NCBI GenBank assembly: GCA_900546785.1
Contig: URED01000002.1
Coordinates: 1 to 64,000, forward strand
Origin: an uncultured Oscillospiraceae bacterium
Lineage (GTDB): Bacteria > Bacillota > Clostridia > Oscillospirales > Acutalibacteraceae
Length of the DNA: 64,000 nucleotides
Reading direction: 5' to 3'
The position numbers were made by a program, and so were the translations under genes. The notes beneath the pieces were generated by a model. It saw nothing but the letters and a program-made list of their open reading frames with translations. It was not told the origin of the DNA and did not search any database. Positions 26,559 to 35,129 of the stretch are shown piece after piece (positions within the stretch are counted from its first letter, which is position 1; every line of letters begins with the position of its first letter).

Positions 26559-27481
26559 AAATCGTTTTTATGGGTACGCCGGATTATGCCGTGCCCTCAC
26601 TTCAAAAGCTTATCGATGAAAAATATGACGTCGCCGCTGTTTTTACACAGCCGGATAAAAAGGTTGGCAGAAAACAGCTTTTGACTCCGCCGGCTGTAAA
26701 AAAAACCGCTGTTCAAAACGGTATAAAAGTTTATCAGCCCAATACTTTTAAGGACGGAGCTGCCGAGCAGATATTAAAAGATATAGCGCCGGACGCAATC
26801 ATTGTTGCTGCCTACGGTAAAATACTTCCGAAATCTGTATTGGAGATACCAAAGTACGGTTGTATAAACGTTCACGCATCTCTCCTGCCGAAATACAGGG
26901 GGGCTGCTCCGATTCAGCATGCAGTTCTTGACGGTGAAAAAGAAACAGGAATTACGATCATGCAGATGGACGAGGGCATCGATACCGGTGATATTTTATA
27001 CGCGGTCAGAACTAAAATCGGTATTAACGAAACATCTGCCGAGCTATTTAAACGTTTGGCGGCTTTGGGCGCCGATGCCCTGATTCAAGCGTTGAGCCAA
27101 GTTCAGAGCGGAAATGTTGTGCCTGTTAAGCAGACCGGCGAATCATCGTATGCACATATGATAGATAAAACCCTGTGCCCGATAGACTGGAGCAAGTCGG
27201 CTTTTGAGGTGCACAATAAAATACGCGGCTTACAGACATGGCCCTGCGCGGAAACACTGATAAACGGTAAAAGAGTAAAGATCCACGCTTCAGTTTTATG
27301 TGAGGGCAGAGTCGCAAAAGCAGGCGAGGTCATAAGCTCAAACGGTGAATTGATCGTTTCCTGCGGAGACGGGAAATGTATTTCAATTACCAGTCTTCAG
27401 CCCGAGGGCAAGAAAATTATGGATATTCGTTCCTATCTTGCCGGGAATCCGCTGAATAGCGGTTTGATCCTGGGCGAATAG
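26555..27481 (+). CDS. fmt: Methionyl-tRNA formyltransferase
   Basis: Formylates initiator Met-tRNA using 10-formyl-THF. The 308-residue protein has [16 protein letters not shown] at the N-terminus, the formyltransferase signature with [18 protein letters not shown] (catalytic Asn-His) and DEGIDTGDI near 145, and the C-terminal tRNA-binding domain. It overlaps def (ATGA), and a zinc metallopeptidase gene, absent here in Bacillus, follows. Confidence 0.96.
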   Translation: MKIVFMGTPDYAVPSLQKLIDEKYDVAAVFTQPDKKVGRKQLLTPPAVKKTAVQNGIKVYQPNTFKDGAAEQILKDIAPDAIIVAAYGKILPKSVLEIPKYGCINVHASLLPKYRGAAPIQHAVLDGEKETGITIMQMDEGIDTGDILYAVRTKIGINETSAELFKRLAALGADALIQALSQVQSGNVVPVKQTGESSYAHMIDKTLCPIDWSKSAFEVHNKIRGLQTWPCAETLINGKRVKIHASVLCEGRVAKAGEVISSNGELIVSCGDGKCISITSLQPEGKKIMDIRSYLAGNPLNSGLILGE

Positions 27482-27527
27482 ACAGCATGTGATTTTCTAA
27501 ATATCTATCCAAAAAAGGAAGGTTTTT

Positions 27528-28214
27528 ATGGATTTATATATCTATTATTTAACCGGCTTTATCATGATACCGGTCGTTATCTTCGCATTTATTTGCCAGA
27601 TTAAAGTGAATTCAAATTATAAAAAATACAGTAAAATACGCAATGCACGTAATATGACAGGCGCTCAGGCCGCATATGAGCTGCTTCAAATGAACGGTGT
27701 TACCGATGTCAGAATCAAGCGTATTGCCGGCAATCTTACCGATCATTATAATCCGAGAACGAAAGAGATCTGCCTTTCTGAAGGAGTGTTCAATTCAAAC
27801 AGTATTGCGGCGGTGGGTATTGCATGCCACGAGGCCGGACACGCCTGCCAGCATGCAAAAGGATATTTTCCGCTTAAGATCAGAAATCTGGTCGTTCCGG
27901 TAACCAGATTCGGTTCATATTTGGGTATACCGCTTGCCCTTATCGGAATTTTTATCAACTGGCAGCCGCTCGTGTATGTTGGTATAATTCTCTATGCAGC
28001 CGTTGCGCTGTTTCAATTAATCACTCTGCCTGTTGAATTCAATGCTTCAAAAAGAGCTTTGCAAACGATCAAGGCAAACGGTTTCCTTGTAGGAACCGAA
28101 TATACTGGCGCAAAAAAAGTGCTTACCGCTGCTGCGTTAACTTATGTTGCCGCGCTTGCGTCGGCGCTTGCAACCTTGCTTAGGCTCCTGCTTGTTGCGG
28201 GCAGAAGAAGGTGA
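27528..28214 (+). CDS. Membrane zinc metallopeptidase, YugP type
   Basis: A 228-residue integral membrane protein with hydrophobic segments at about 4-24, 126-150, 150-165 and 195-222 and the zinc motif HEAGH at about 104-108 (GIACHEAGHACQHAKGY). The CLSEGVFNSNS stretch before it is also typical of the YugP family, whose substrates are unknown. It lies between fmt and rsmB, where Bacillus has no gene, and overlaps rsmB by 4 bases, so it is translationally coupled to the translation-related operon. Confidence 0.9.
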   Translation: MDLYIYYLTGFIMIPVVIFAFICQIKVNSNYKKYSKIRNARNMTGAQAAYELLQMNGVTDVRIKRIAGNLTDHYNPRTKEICLSEGVFNSNSIAAVGIACHEAGHACQHAKGYFPLKIRNLVVPVTRFGSYLGIPLALIGIFINWQPLVYVGIILYAAVALFQLITLPVEFNASKRALQTIKANGFLVGTEYTGAKKVLTAAALTYVAALASALATLLRLLLVAGRRR

Positions 28215-29446
28215 GTGCTCAAAGACAGGCGGCGTTTGAAACGCTGTATCGGATCTGCTATGACAGCGCATATTCCAATATTGCCGTAGATAACGCACTT
28301 TCTCAGCTGAATGAGGGGAAGGCCTTTACGGCGCGTATTGTTTACGGTGTGCTGGAACGGCTTATCACTTTGGATTATATCATTGACAGATTCTGCGATA
28401 AGCCTAAACCAAAGCTGAGGATCATTCTCAGAATGGGCGTTTACCAGCTCTATTTTATGGATAAGGTATCGACCGCCGCTGCGATTGATGAAAGCGTAAA
28501 GCTTGCAAAGGCAAACGGTTTGAAGTATTATTCATCGTTTATCAATGCCGTTTTGCATAAAGTGGATTCCAACAGAATAAATATAGACGAGCTTGACGAT
28601 ATCAGCGTCAGATATTCTGTACCCCAAAGCCTTATCAATATGTGGATAAAGGCGTACGGCAGAGAAACTGTGCTGCAATATCTTCCCGGGCTTAATGAAG
28701 CCCCTCCGGTGTTTGCTGTTCCGAATTCTTTCAATACCGATGCCGATGCGCTTTGTACCATGCTAACGGTCGAGGGCGTTAGATGCAGCGTATTTGAAGA
28801 TATTGTTAAGATCACTTCATCACCGGATCTTACGTCGCTTGAGGCCTTTAAAAACGGATTTTTTTATATTCAAGATGTCAACTGCTATAAGGCAATAAAA
28901 GCGCTTGATATTAAACAGGGAGAACGTGTTATTGATGTTTGTGCTGCTCCCGGTGGAAAAAGCTTTACTGCGGCAATGTTTGCGGGGAAATCTGGAGAGG
29001 TTTTGTCTTTCGATCTGCACAAGAGCCGTGTTTCGCTTATAAAGGAGGCTGCCGGCAGGCTTGGACTTACAAACATTTCTGCTGATGTAAACGATGCCTG
29101 TGTTTTTAATGATAGGATCGGTTCGGCGGATAAAGTCATCTGCGATGTACCCTGCAGCGGATACGGAATCGTAAGGCGTAAGCCGGAAATCCGATATAAA
29201 GAACTTGATTCGATCAAGGGATTGCCGGATATACAGCTTAAAATTTTAAACGTTAGCGCAGGCTATCTTAAAAACGGCGGCAGGCTTTTGTATTCAACCT
29301 GCACGCTTAACAGGCGTGAAAACGAGGCTGTTATTGACAGATTTTTGAATGAAAATAAAGCATTTTCGGTATTGCAGATGAAAACGTTCTTCCCCGGTGA
29401 AAATGACGGAGACGGCTTTTTTTACTGTGTGCTTGAGAGGAAATAA
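28211..29446 (+). CDS. rsmB: 16S rRNA m5C967 methyltransferase
   Basis: The 411-residue protein has the NusB-like N-terminal RNA-binding domain (about 1-130) and a SAM methyltransferase domain with VCAAPGGKSFTAA near 240, the catalytic-site CDVPCSGYGIVRRKPEI near 315 and YSTCTLNRRENE near 365; both PC and TC cysteines used in m5C chemistry are present. Start is a GTG overlapping the stop of the upstream gene. The next gene, rlmN, begins immediately after the stop, as in other Firmicutes. Confidence 0.94.
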   Translation: MSAQRQAAFETLYRICYDSAYSNIAVDNALSQLNEGKAFTARIVYGVLERLITLDYIIDRFCDKPKPKLRIILRMGVYQLYFMDKVSTAAAIDESVKLAKANGLKYYSSFINAVLHKVDSNRINIDELDDISVRYSVPQSLINMWIKAYGRETVLQYLPGLNEAPPVFAVPNSFNTDADALCTMLTVEGVRCSVFEDIVKITSSPDLTSLEAFKNGFFYIQDVNCYKAIKALDIKQGERVIDVCAAPGGKSFTAAMFAGKSGEVLSFDLHKSRVSLIKEAAGRLGLTNISADVNDACVFNDRIGSADKVICDVPCSGYGIVRRKPEIRYKELDSIKGLPDIQLKILNVSAGYLKNGGRLLYSTCTLNRRENEAVIDRFLNENKAFSVLQMKTFFPGENDGDGFFYCVLERK

Positions 29447-30484
29447 ATGAAAACGGATATAAAATCTTTAAGTTTTGATGAGCTCGTTGCGCTTGTGAAT
29501 GCACTTGATCTTCCTAAGTACAGAGCCGGGCAGCTTTTTTCGTGGCTTCATAAATTCGGCGTTACAGATTTCAGCCAAATGGCCAATATTCCAAAATCGA
29601 TACGCTCTGTTCTTGCCGAGCGTTATTACATTTCCGGCTGCAGCATAGAAGAAAAATATGTTTCAAGGATTGATTCAACCGTTAAATATCTTTTTAGATT
29701 ACATGACGGCGAATACATAGAATCCGTTATAATGAAATATAAATACGGTTATACGATCTGCGTTTCAAGCCAGGTAGGCTGCAAAATGGGGTGCAGATTC
29801 TGCGCTTCTACGCTTGCCGGTTTCAAGCGTAACCTGACGGCGGGTGAGATCGAAGGTCAGATTCATGCTGCGCAGACAGATCTGAATATCCGAATCTCGC
29901 ATATTGTTCTTATGGGTATCGGAGAGCCGCTGGATAATTTTGACAATGTTATAAGATTTATAGAAAACGTCAATAACGATAACGGGCTGAATATCTCTGC
30001 CAGAAATATAACCCTTTCCACCTGCGGTATCGTTCCCAAAATCAAAGCGCTTATGCAGCTCAATCTGCAAATCACTTTAACAATATCTTTGCATGCTCCC
30101 AATGATGAAATAAGGAGCAGAACTATGCCTGTTAATGAGAAATACGGTGTTCATGAGCTGATCGCCGTATGCCGCGAGTATGCGTTGCGTACTTCGCGCC
30201 GCGTTTCGTTTGAATACACCTTAATTAAAGACGTTAATGACAGCAGGGAGTGTGCCGAAGAACTTTCCGAACTTATAAAAGGAATGCTCTGCCACGTAAA
30301 TCTTATACCGGTAAATAATGTTGATGAGCGAAATAATATCAGAAGCACGGACGAGTCTGTTAATAATTTTTTACAAATATTGCAAAAAAACGGCATTAAT
30401 GCTACAATAAGAAGGACTTTGGGAAGCGATATAAACGCCTCCTGCGGTCAATTAAGAAGAAAGAAATCAGAGGTGGCTCAATGA
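29447..30484 (+). CDS. rlmN: 23S rRNA (A2503-C2)/tRNA (A37-C2) methyltransferase
   Basis: A radical-SAM enzyme of 345 residues. The Fe-S cluster motif is CKMGCRFC (C-x3-C-x2-C, about 108-115), followed by GEIEGQI, VLMGIGEPLDNFDNV and NITLSTCGIVPKI, all RlmN landmarks; the C-terminal DINASCGQLR carries the methyl-carrying cysteine. It methylates A2503 at C2 and can affect translation fidelity. It abuts rsmB and overlaps prpC by 4 bases. Confidence 0.96.
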   Translation: MKTDIKSLSFDELVALVNALDLPKYRAGQLFSWLHKFGVTDFSQMANIPKSIRSVLAERYYISGCSIEEKYVSRIDSTVKYLFRLHDGEYIESVIMKYKYGYTICVSSQVGCKMGCRFCASTLAGFKRNLTAGEIEGQIHAAQTDLNIRISHIVLMGIGEPLDNFDNVIRFIENVNNDNGLNISARNITLSTCGIVPKIKALMQLNLQITLTISLHAPNDEIRSRTMPVNEKYGVHELIAVCREYALRTSRRVSFEYTLIKDVNDSRECAEELSELIKGMLCHVNLIPVNNVDERNNIRSTDESVNNFLQILQKNGINATIRRTLGSDINASCGQLRRKKSEVAQ

Positions 30485-31212
30485 AAATAGTCGCTAAAAC
30501 CGATAAGGGCAGAGTTCGCTCTTCAAATCAGGACGCATATGCAGTAGGTGAATTTCCTGATGAGGTCGCTTGGGCAATCGTTTGCGACGGTATGGGCGGT
30601 GCTGCCGGCGGCAATATTGCTTCCGCGCTGGCAGTTAAGGTGATAAGCGATAAGATAAATGCTGCTTATCGCTCGGAAATGAAGCCATCTTCAATCAGAA
30701 ATATGCTGGATTCCGCCCTTGTTGCGGCGAATATTGAGGTCTATGATCTGGCGGATGCCAATCCCGATCTTCGCGGAATGGGTACAACTGTTGTGTGCGC
30801 CATCGTTAAAGATTCCTGTGCTTATATTGCCCACGCCGGGGACAGCAGAGCGTATATTTTCAAAAGCAACGATAAACTTGAGCAGGTGACCACCGATCAT
30901 AGCTTGGTTCAGAATTTGGTAGACAGCGGTAAGATCACAAAAGAGGAAGCCGAGCACCATCCGAATAAAAATATTATTACAAGGGCAATCGGTGTTGATA
31001 AGAGTATAAAAATCGATTTTGACGAGGTTGACCTGGATGATGATGAAGTTCTGATCCTTTGCACGGACGGACTTTCAAATTATGTTTCAGACGATGAGAT
31101 GATAAGCGAAGTCAAGGACGGGCGCTATTATGCGTTTGCAGACAGGCTTGTAAAAAAAGCGAATCATAACGGCGGCGGCGATAACATTACAGTTGTTGCC
31201 ATTGCAAAATAA
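30481..31212 (+). CDS. prpC: PP2C-family Ser/Thr phosphatase
   Basis: The 243-residue phosphatase reverses phosphorylation by the adjacent PASTA kinase. PP2C metal sites are visible: GRVRSSNQDAYA, CDGMGGAAGGNIA near 37, GMGTTVVCA, HAGDSRAYIF near 118, CTDGLSNYVSDDEM near 196 and GGGDNITVVAI at the end. Overlap with rlmN and the following kinase gene give the normal Firmicute prpC-prkC arrangement. Confidence 0.95.
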   Translation: MKIVAKTDKGRVRSSNQDAYAVGEFPDEVAWAIVCDGMGGAAGGNIASALAVKVISDKINAAYRSEMKPSSIRNMLDSALVAANIEVYDLADANPDLRGMGTTVVCAIVKDSCAYIAHAGDSRAYIFKSNDKLEQVTTDHSLVQNLVDSGKITKEEAEHHPNKNIITRAIGVDKSIKIDFDEVDLDDDEVLILCTDGLSNYVSDDEMISEVKDGRYYAFADRLVKKANHNGGGDNITVVAIAK

Positions 31213-31247
31213 GATTTGAATTTGCCCGAAAGGCTGTGGTTATATAA

Positions 31248-33212
31248 ATGGAAAACTATGTTGGGAAAAGGCTTGACGGACGTTATGAGGTTCAGGAGAT
31301 AATCGGCGTAGGCGGAATGTCCGTGGTCTACAAGGCGTATGATAATGTGGACGACAGGATCGTAGCCGTCAAGATCCTTAAAGACGAATTTTCAAGCGAT
31401 GCCGATTTTGTTCGCAGGTTTAAAAATGAATCCAAGGCGATAGCAGTGCTCTCCCATCCGAATATCGTTAAGGTATACGATGTCAGCTTTGGTGAAAAAG
31501 TGCAGTATATCGTAATGGAATATGTAGACGGCATTACGCTTAAAGAATATATCCAAAAACAGCATATTATTACTTGGAATGACGCTGTGTTTTTTACAAC
31601 GCAGATACTCAGAGCGCTTCAGCATGCACATGATAAAGGCATAGTCCACAGGGATATAAAACCGCAGAATATCATTCTGCTTCCGAACGGAAATATCAAA
31701 GTAACGGATTTCGGTATAGCGCGTTTTTCAAGGACGGAAACAAGGACTCTTACGGAAAATGCCATCGGTTCCGTGCATTATATCTCGCCCGAACAGGCAA
31801 AGGGCGAGCTTACCGACGAGCGTGCAGACATATATTCTGTTGGCGTAGTGCTTTACGAAATGCTTGCGGGCAAGGTGCCTTTTGACGCAGACAGCGCGGT
31901 TTCCGTTGCGCTTATGCAGCTTCAAAAGGAGCCTAAAAAGCTTACGGAGATCAATCCGAATATTCCTCTCGGAATCGAGCAGATCTGTTTTCACGCCATG
32001 CAGAAAAATCCGCAGGACAGGTATCAGACCGCCACGGAAATGCTGCTTGATATTGAAGAAGTAATAAGAAATCCGCAGGCAACTTTTGATTACACATATT
32101 TTGTGGATAAAGAGCCCACAAAATATGTCTTTAAAGAAGATGTTCCCCAAAAATTAACGGAAGAAGATGATTACGAGGAAGAGATAGCTTCCGATCTTGA
32201 CCCAAACCACAAGAAAAAGGTCATAACGGCTGTGGTTGTCGGCGTTGTGCTGTTGATTGCTGCGGTTGTAGGTATCGTTTTGTTTATGACGCAGGGCGTT
32301 AATACTTCTTCAAGGCAGTTGGAAAATTTTGTTGGCATGTCATATGACGAGCTGGCGTCAAGCGAAGAGTATGATTACCAATTTGTAGCCGAATATGAAA
32401 AAACAGATGAATTTACACCCGGCACTGTTATTTCTCAAATGCCGGACGCTGGCGAAAGGGTAATAGCCGGCTCAACGGTAACGCTTTATGTTGCGGCAAG
32501 CAATGATGATATTGAAGTTCCGAATCTCTATGAATATACTGTAGAGGCTGCGGAGAGGGTTCTCAATGCGAGTGAACTTACCAATTATACAGTCAGCGAG
32601 GTCTCAAGTGAAACAGTGGACGAGGGCTGTATCATTTATACGGAACCCAAGGCCGGATCTGTAGTTTCTTCTGATACGCCGATCGTTCTGTACGTTTCTT
32701 CCGGCCCCACGACCACGCAGGTATCGACTTACAGTGTTCCGAATGTTGTTGGACTCAGCCAGACGGACGCACAGGATTTTCTTGAGAAAACCGGGTTTAC
32801 TAATGTAAGCGTTGAAACGCAGGACAGTGCTGTAAGGCGCGGCGTGGTTTTAAGCCAATCACCGCGTTCGGGATCCTCCGCGCGTGAGGATGAAAGGATC
32901 ACGATCACAGTTTCTACCGGTACGCCTCCTACTACAGCTCCGGCACAGTATACGGTTACATTGAATATAACGCTGCCGAGCGAGGTGGACGCTGAGGGGC
33001 AGCATCCGAATGACACCCTGGTTGTTACGGTGAACGGCACGCAGTATTCGTCACAGTCCGTAACATTAAACGGTTCATCCGTTCAGGTGGTTATACCGGC
33101 TGATTCGGGCACTACCGTCCAGATCCTTGTTGAATTGACGGAAATCAGCGCAACACACTCACTTTCTTTCAATATGAACGAAGATAAAGAATCCAGCTTT
33201 AATTTATCATAA
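31248..33212 (+). CDS. prkC: PASTA-domain Ser/Thr kinase
   Basis: A 654-residue membrane kinase that senses wall fragments. The cytoplasmic kinase domain (about 10-275) has GVGGMSVVYKAYD, VAVKILK, HRDIKPQNII, DFGIAR and SPEQAKGE. After an acidic linker, one membrane segment lies at about 322-345; three PASTA repeats follow (about 352-415, 417-482, 485-553), then a Thr/Pro linker and a C-terminal beta domain. PrkC homologues control growth, wall synthesis and spore germination. The downstream rsgA is a known PrkC target in Bacillus, so the neighbourhood is functional. Confidence 0.95.
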   Translation: MENYVGKRLDGRYEVQEIIGVGGMSVVYKAYDNVDDRIVAVKILKDEFSSDADFVRRFKNESKAIAVLSHPNIVKVYDVSFGEKVQYIVMEYVDGITLKEYIQKQHIITWNDAVFFTTQILRALQHAHDKGIVHRDIKPQNIILLPNGNIKVTDFGIARFSRTETRTLTENAIGSVHYISPEQAKGELTDERADIYSVGVVLYEMLAGKVPFDADSAVSVALMQLQKEPKKLTEINPNIPLGIEQICFHAMQKNPQDRYQTATEMLLDIEEVIRNPQATFDYTYFVDKEPTKYVFKEDVPQKLTEEDDYEEEIASDLDPNHKKKVITAVVVGVVLLIAAVVGIVLFMTQGVNTSSRQLENFVGMSYDELASSEEYDYQFVAEYEKTDEFTPGTVISQMPDAGERVIAGSTVTLYVAASNDDIEVPNLYEYTVEAAERVLNASELTNYTVSEVSSETVDEGCIIYTEPKAGSVVSSDTPIVLYVSSGPTTTQVSTYSVPNVVGLSQTDAQDFLEKTGFTNVSVETQDSAVRRGVVLSQSPRSGSSAREDERITITVSTGTPPTTAPAQYTVTLNITLPSEVDAEGQHPNDTLVVTVNGTQYSSQSVTLNGSSVQVVIPADSGTTVQILVELTEISATHSLSFNMNEDKESSFNLS

Positions 33213-33222
33213 AGTAGGCAAT

Positions 33223-34107
33223 ATGATTACAGGAAAAATTGTTAAAGGCATTGGCGGTTTCTACTATGTGGAGACCGCCGATACTGTATATGAATGCAAG
33301 GCGCGCGGAAATTTCAGAAATAAGAAGCTTACCCCTCTTGTGGGCGATAATGCAGTCATTTCCGTAAATGAAAATTCAGAAAACAGAATAGAAGAGATCC
33401 TGCCAAGAAAAAACAGTCTGGTCAGGCCGCCGCTTGCAAATATAGATCAGCTGTTTGCGGTGTCTTCACTTGTTGACCCGGATATCAATCCTTTTAATTT
33501 AGATAAAATGATTGCAGTTGCCGAGTATAAGGGTATTGAGCCGGTCATTGTTTTAACAAAGATAGACCTTTACGGCGATTATAGTAAATACAAAGAGCTA
33601 TATGAGAAAGCCGGCTTTAAAGTCATTGCCTGCAATAATTTAAACGGTGAGGGTGCAGAAAAGGTCTTTCCTCTTTTAAAAGAGAAAACGAGTGCGTTTT
33701 CCGGCAATACAGGGGTCGGTAAATCTTCACTCCTCAACGCACTGAGCAGCAGTCTTAATTTGAAGACCGGCGAAACAAGCAAAAAGCTCGGCCGCGGGAA
33801 GCATACTACCCGCCATTGTGAGCTGTTTAAGGTTGGCGGCGGTTATGTTGCCGATACGCCGGGTTTTTCCTCATATGATTTTGAAAACGGAGAAGTAATA
33901 TTAAAAGACGAGCTTTTTGATTGTTTCAGGGAATTTAGACCGTATTTTGCCAAATGCAAGTTTTCAACCTGCGCGCATATAAATGAAAAGGGATGTGCGA
34001 TATGCGACGCTGTTGAACACGGTCATATCGCAAGGAGCCGCCATGAAAGCTATGTCAGAATGTATAATGACGTTAAAAATATCAAGGAATGGGAACTGAC
34101 AAAATGA
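33223..34107 (+). CDS. rsgA: Ribosome-assembly GTPase RsgA
   Basis: A circularly permuted GTPase of 294 residues that matures the 30S subunit. An OB fold (about 1-65) precedes the permuted G domain, whose motifs come in the order G4 (LTKIDLY, about 107), G1 (GNTGVGKSSLLNALS, about 165) and G3 (DTPGFSSY, about 210). The C-terminal zinc finger reads CKFSTCAHINEKGCAICDAVE. It follows prkC by 10 bases. In Bacillus rpe lies between this gene and thiN; here they overlap directly. Confidence 0.95.
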   Translation: MITGKIVKGIGGFYYVETADTVYECKARGNFRNKKLTPLVGDNAVISVNENSENRIEEILPRKNSLVRPPLANIDQLFAVSSLVDPDINPFNLDKMIAVAEYKGIEPVIVLTKIDLYGDYSKYKELYEKAGFKVIACNNLNGEGAEKVFPLLKEKTSAFSGNTGVGKSSLLNALSSSLNLKTGETSKKLGRGKHTTRHCELFKVGGGYVADTPGFSSYDFENGEVILKDELFDCFREFRPYFAKCKFSTCAHINEKGCAICDAVEHGHIARSRHESYVRMYNDVKNIKEWELTK

Positions 34108-34721
34108 AATATACCATAATTGCCGGCGCGCCGAATCAAGATCCCGATTTTTTAAAAAAAGCGATAGACCCGGATTCTTATATTATCGCTGCGGATTCTG
34201 GATATATTTACAGTAAGTCTGCGGGATTTGAGCCGGATCTTATAATAGGGGATTTCGATTCATCGGATATGCCTGTGTGTGATACAGAGATACTCCGGCT
34301 GCCTCATGAAAAAGATGACACGGATACTTTTTATTGTATAAAAGAGGCTGTTAAACGGGGTGCAGATGAAGTGGAAATTTTCTGCGCGCTCGGCGGCAGG
34401 GCGGATCACACGCTTTCTAATATTTTTAATCTTGAATATCTGTTGCGCAATCATGTTTGGGCAAGTATTATTAGTGATAAATGTGTTCTTACGTTACATA
34501 AAAAGAGTTTCGAGATACAAAAGGGAAAATATGCTTATTTTTCTTTATTCGCCCTTGGAGGCGATGTTACGGGCCTTTCCATAAAAGGCGCTGCTTATGA
34601 GCTTAGCGATTTTACGCTCAGTTCCTTCTCGTCTATAGGCCAAAGCAATGAATTTAAAAACGACACCGTAAAAATCACCTTTGACAGCGGCTGCATTCTT
34701 TTGATTTTGAGTAACGATTAG
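34104..34721 (+). CDS. thiN: Thiamine pyrophosphokinase
   Basis: Makes thiamine diphosphate from thiamine. The 205-residue protein shows AADSGYIYSKSAGFEPDLIIGDFDSSD near 35-60 and KDDTDTFYCIKEAVKRGADEVEIFCALGGRADHTLSN near 75-112, the family's catalytic blocks. The frame is open back to an ATG at 34089, but the ATG at 34104 overlaps the rsgA stop (ATGA) and has GGGA at suitable distance, giving the usual MKYTIIAGAP start. It precedes spoVM, as in Bacillus. Confidence 0.93.
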   Translation: MKYTIIAGAPNQDPDFLKKAIDPDSYIIAADSGYIYSKSAGFEPDLIIGDFDSSDMPVCDTEILRLPHEKDDTDTFYCIKEAVKRGADEVEIFCALGGRADHTLSNIFNLEYLLRNHVWASIISDKCVLTLHKKSFEIQKGKYAYFSLFALGGDVTGLSIKGAAYELSDFTLSSFSSIGQSNEFKNDTVKITFDSGCILLILSND

Positions 34722-34731
34722 GCTTTTTATT

Positions 34732-34739
34732 CATAGAAT
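34732..34739 (+). promoter_or_regulatory. Candidate SigE -10 element before the spoVM pair
   Basis: CATAGAAT resembles the sporulation SigE -10 consensus (CATACAnT) in seven of eight positions and lies 33 bases before the first small gene. The -35 region (about 34711-34717) is a poor match, so this is a weak call; read-through from thiN is the alternative. Confidence 0.35.
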
Positions 34740-34772
34740 GTAACAGCTGCAGCTTTTGGGAGTGTTGTTACT

Positions 34773-34916
34773 ATGAAAAAAATGTGCCGAAGAGATTTTT
34801 TGTGGCTTGCCTTTGGAATCGGGTGTGCATTAACTATATGCCTGCCGGTCGAATGGCTTGTCCGTATCCTGGCCATTGCCGTAATAATACTCGGTATTAT
34901 CTGCTGTACGAAGTGA
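34773..34916 (+). CDS. 47-residue hydrophobic peptide upstream of spoVM
   Basis: A small gene with GGGAG 11-16 bases before its ATG. The product begins MKKMCRRDFLWLAFGIGCAL, has a central PVEW turn and a second hydrophobic run (VRILAIAVIILGIICC), then ends CTK: a basic cytosolic start and two short membrane helices, or one helix and an amphipathic half. It contains four cysteines. It ends 16 bases before spoVM and shares its transcript, so a role in the mother cell during sporulation is likely but unproven. I do not recognise a named family. Confidence 0.7.
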   Translation: MKKMCRRDFLWLAFGIGCALTICLPVEWLVRILAIAVIILGIICCTK

Positions 34917-34932
34917 TTGGAGGATGCGTTTT

Positions 34933-35007
34933 ATGAAGGTTATCGTTGTTTCGCCGCCTAAATTTGCCGCCCGGCTTATTAAAATGATATTTAAAATCAA
35001 TAAGTAG
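34933..35007 (+). CDS. spoVM: Stage V sporulation protein M
   Basis: A 24-codon gene, with GGAGG 8 bases upstream, whose product aligns end to end with B. subtilis SpoVM (26 aa): the run Pro9-Lys10-Phe11 falls at exactly the same positions, Met1-Lys2 match, Lys17 replaces Arg17, and the tail is basic. SpoVM is an amphipathic helix that senses the convex forespore membrane and anchors SpoIVA. Location supports the call: Bacillus has the order prpC-prkC-rsgA-rpe-thiN-spoVM, and here sipL and spoIVA follow at once. A strong terminator lies 18 bases after the stop. Such short genes are usually missed by automatic annotation. Confidence 0.88.
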   Translation: MKVIVVSPPKFAARLIKMIFKINK

Positions 35008-35024
35008 CAAGTACTTAATGTGTT

Positions 35025-35052
35025 TCCCGGCATTTATGCCGGGATTTTTTTT
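35025..35052 (+). terminator. Terminator after spoVM
   Basis: TCCCGGCA (35025-35032) and TGCCGGGA (35037-35044) form an 8-bp stem with a 4-base loop, followed by T8. Confidence 0.92.
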
Positions 35053-35074
35053 ATGCGCTTTTATCTGAGGTGTT

Positions 35075-35102
35075 ATATTTTGACTTCGCAAAGCATATCA
35101 AT
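35075..35102 (+). promoter_or_regulatory. Candidate SigE promoter for sipL-spoIVA
   Basis: ATATT (35075-35079), a 14-base spacer and CATATCAAT (35094-35102) match the SigE pattern (-35 ATATT, 13-15 bases, -10 CATAcAnT). It lies between the spoVM terminator and the sipL start. SigE control of sipL and spoIVA is known in C. difficile and Bacillus. Confidence 0.6.
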
Positions 35103-35129
35103 TAGCAGTAATTAAAAAGGAGCTTTTAT

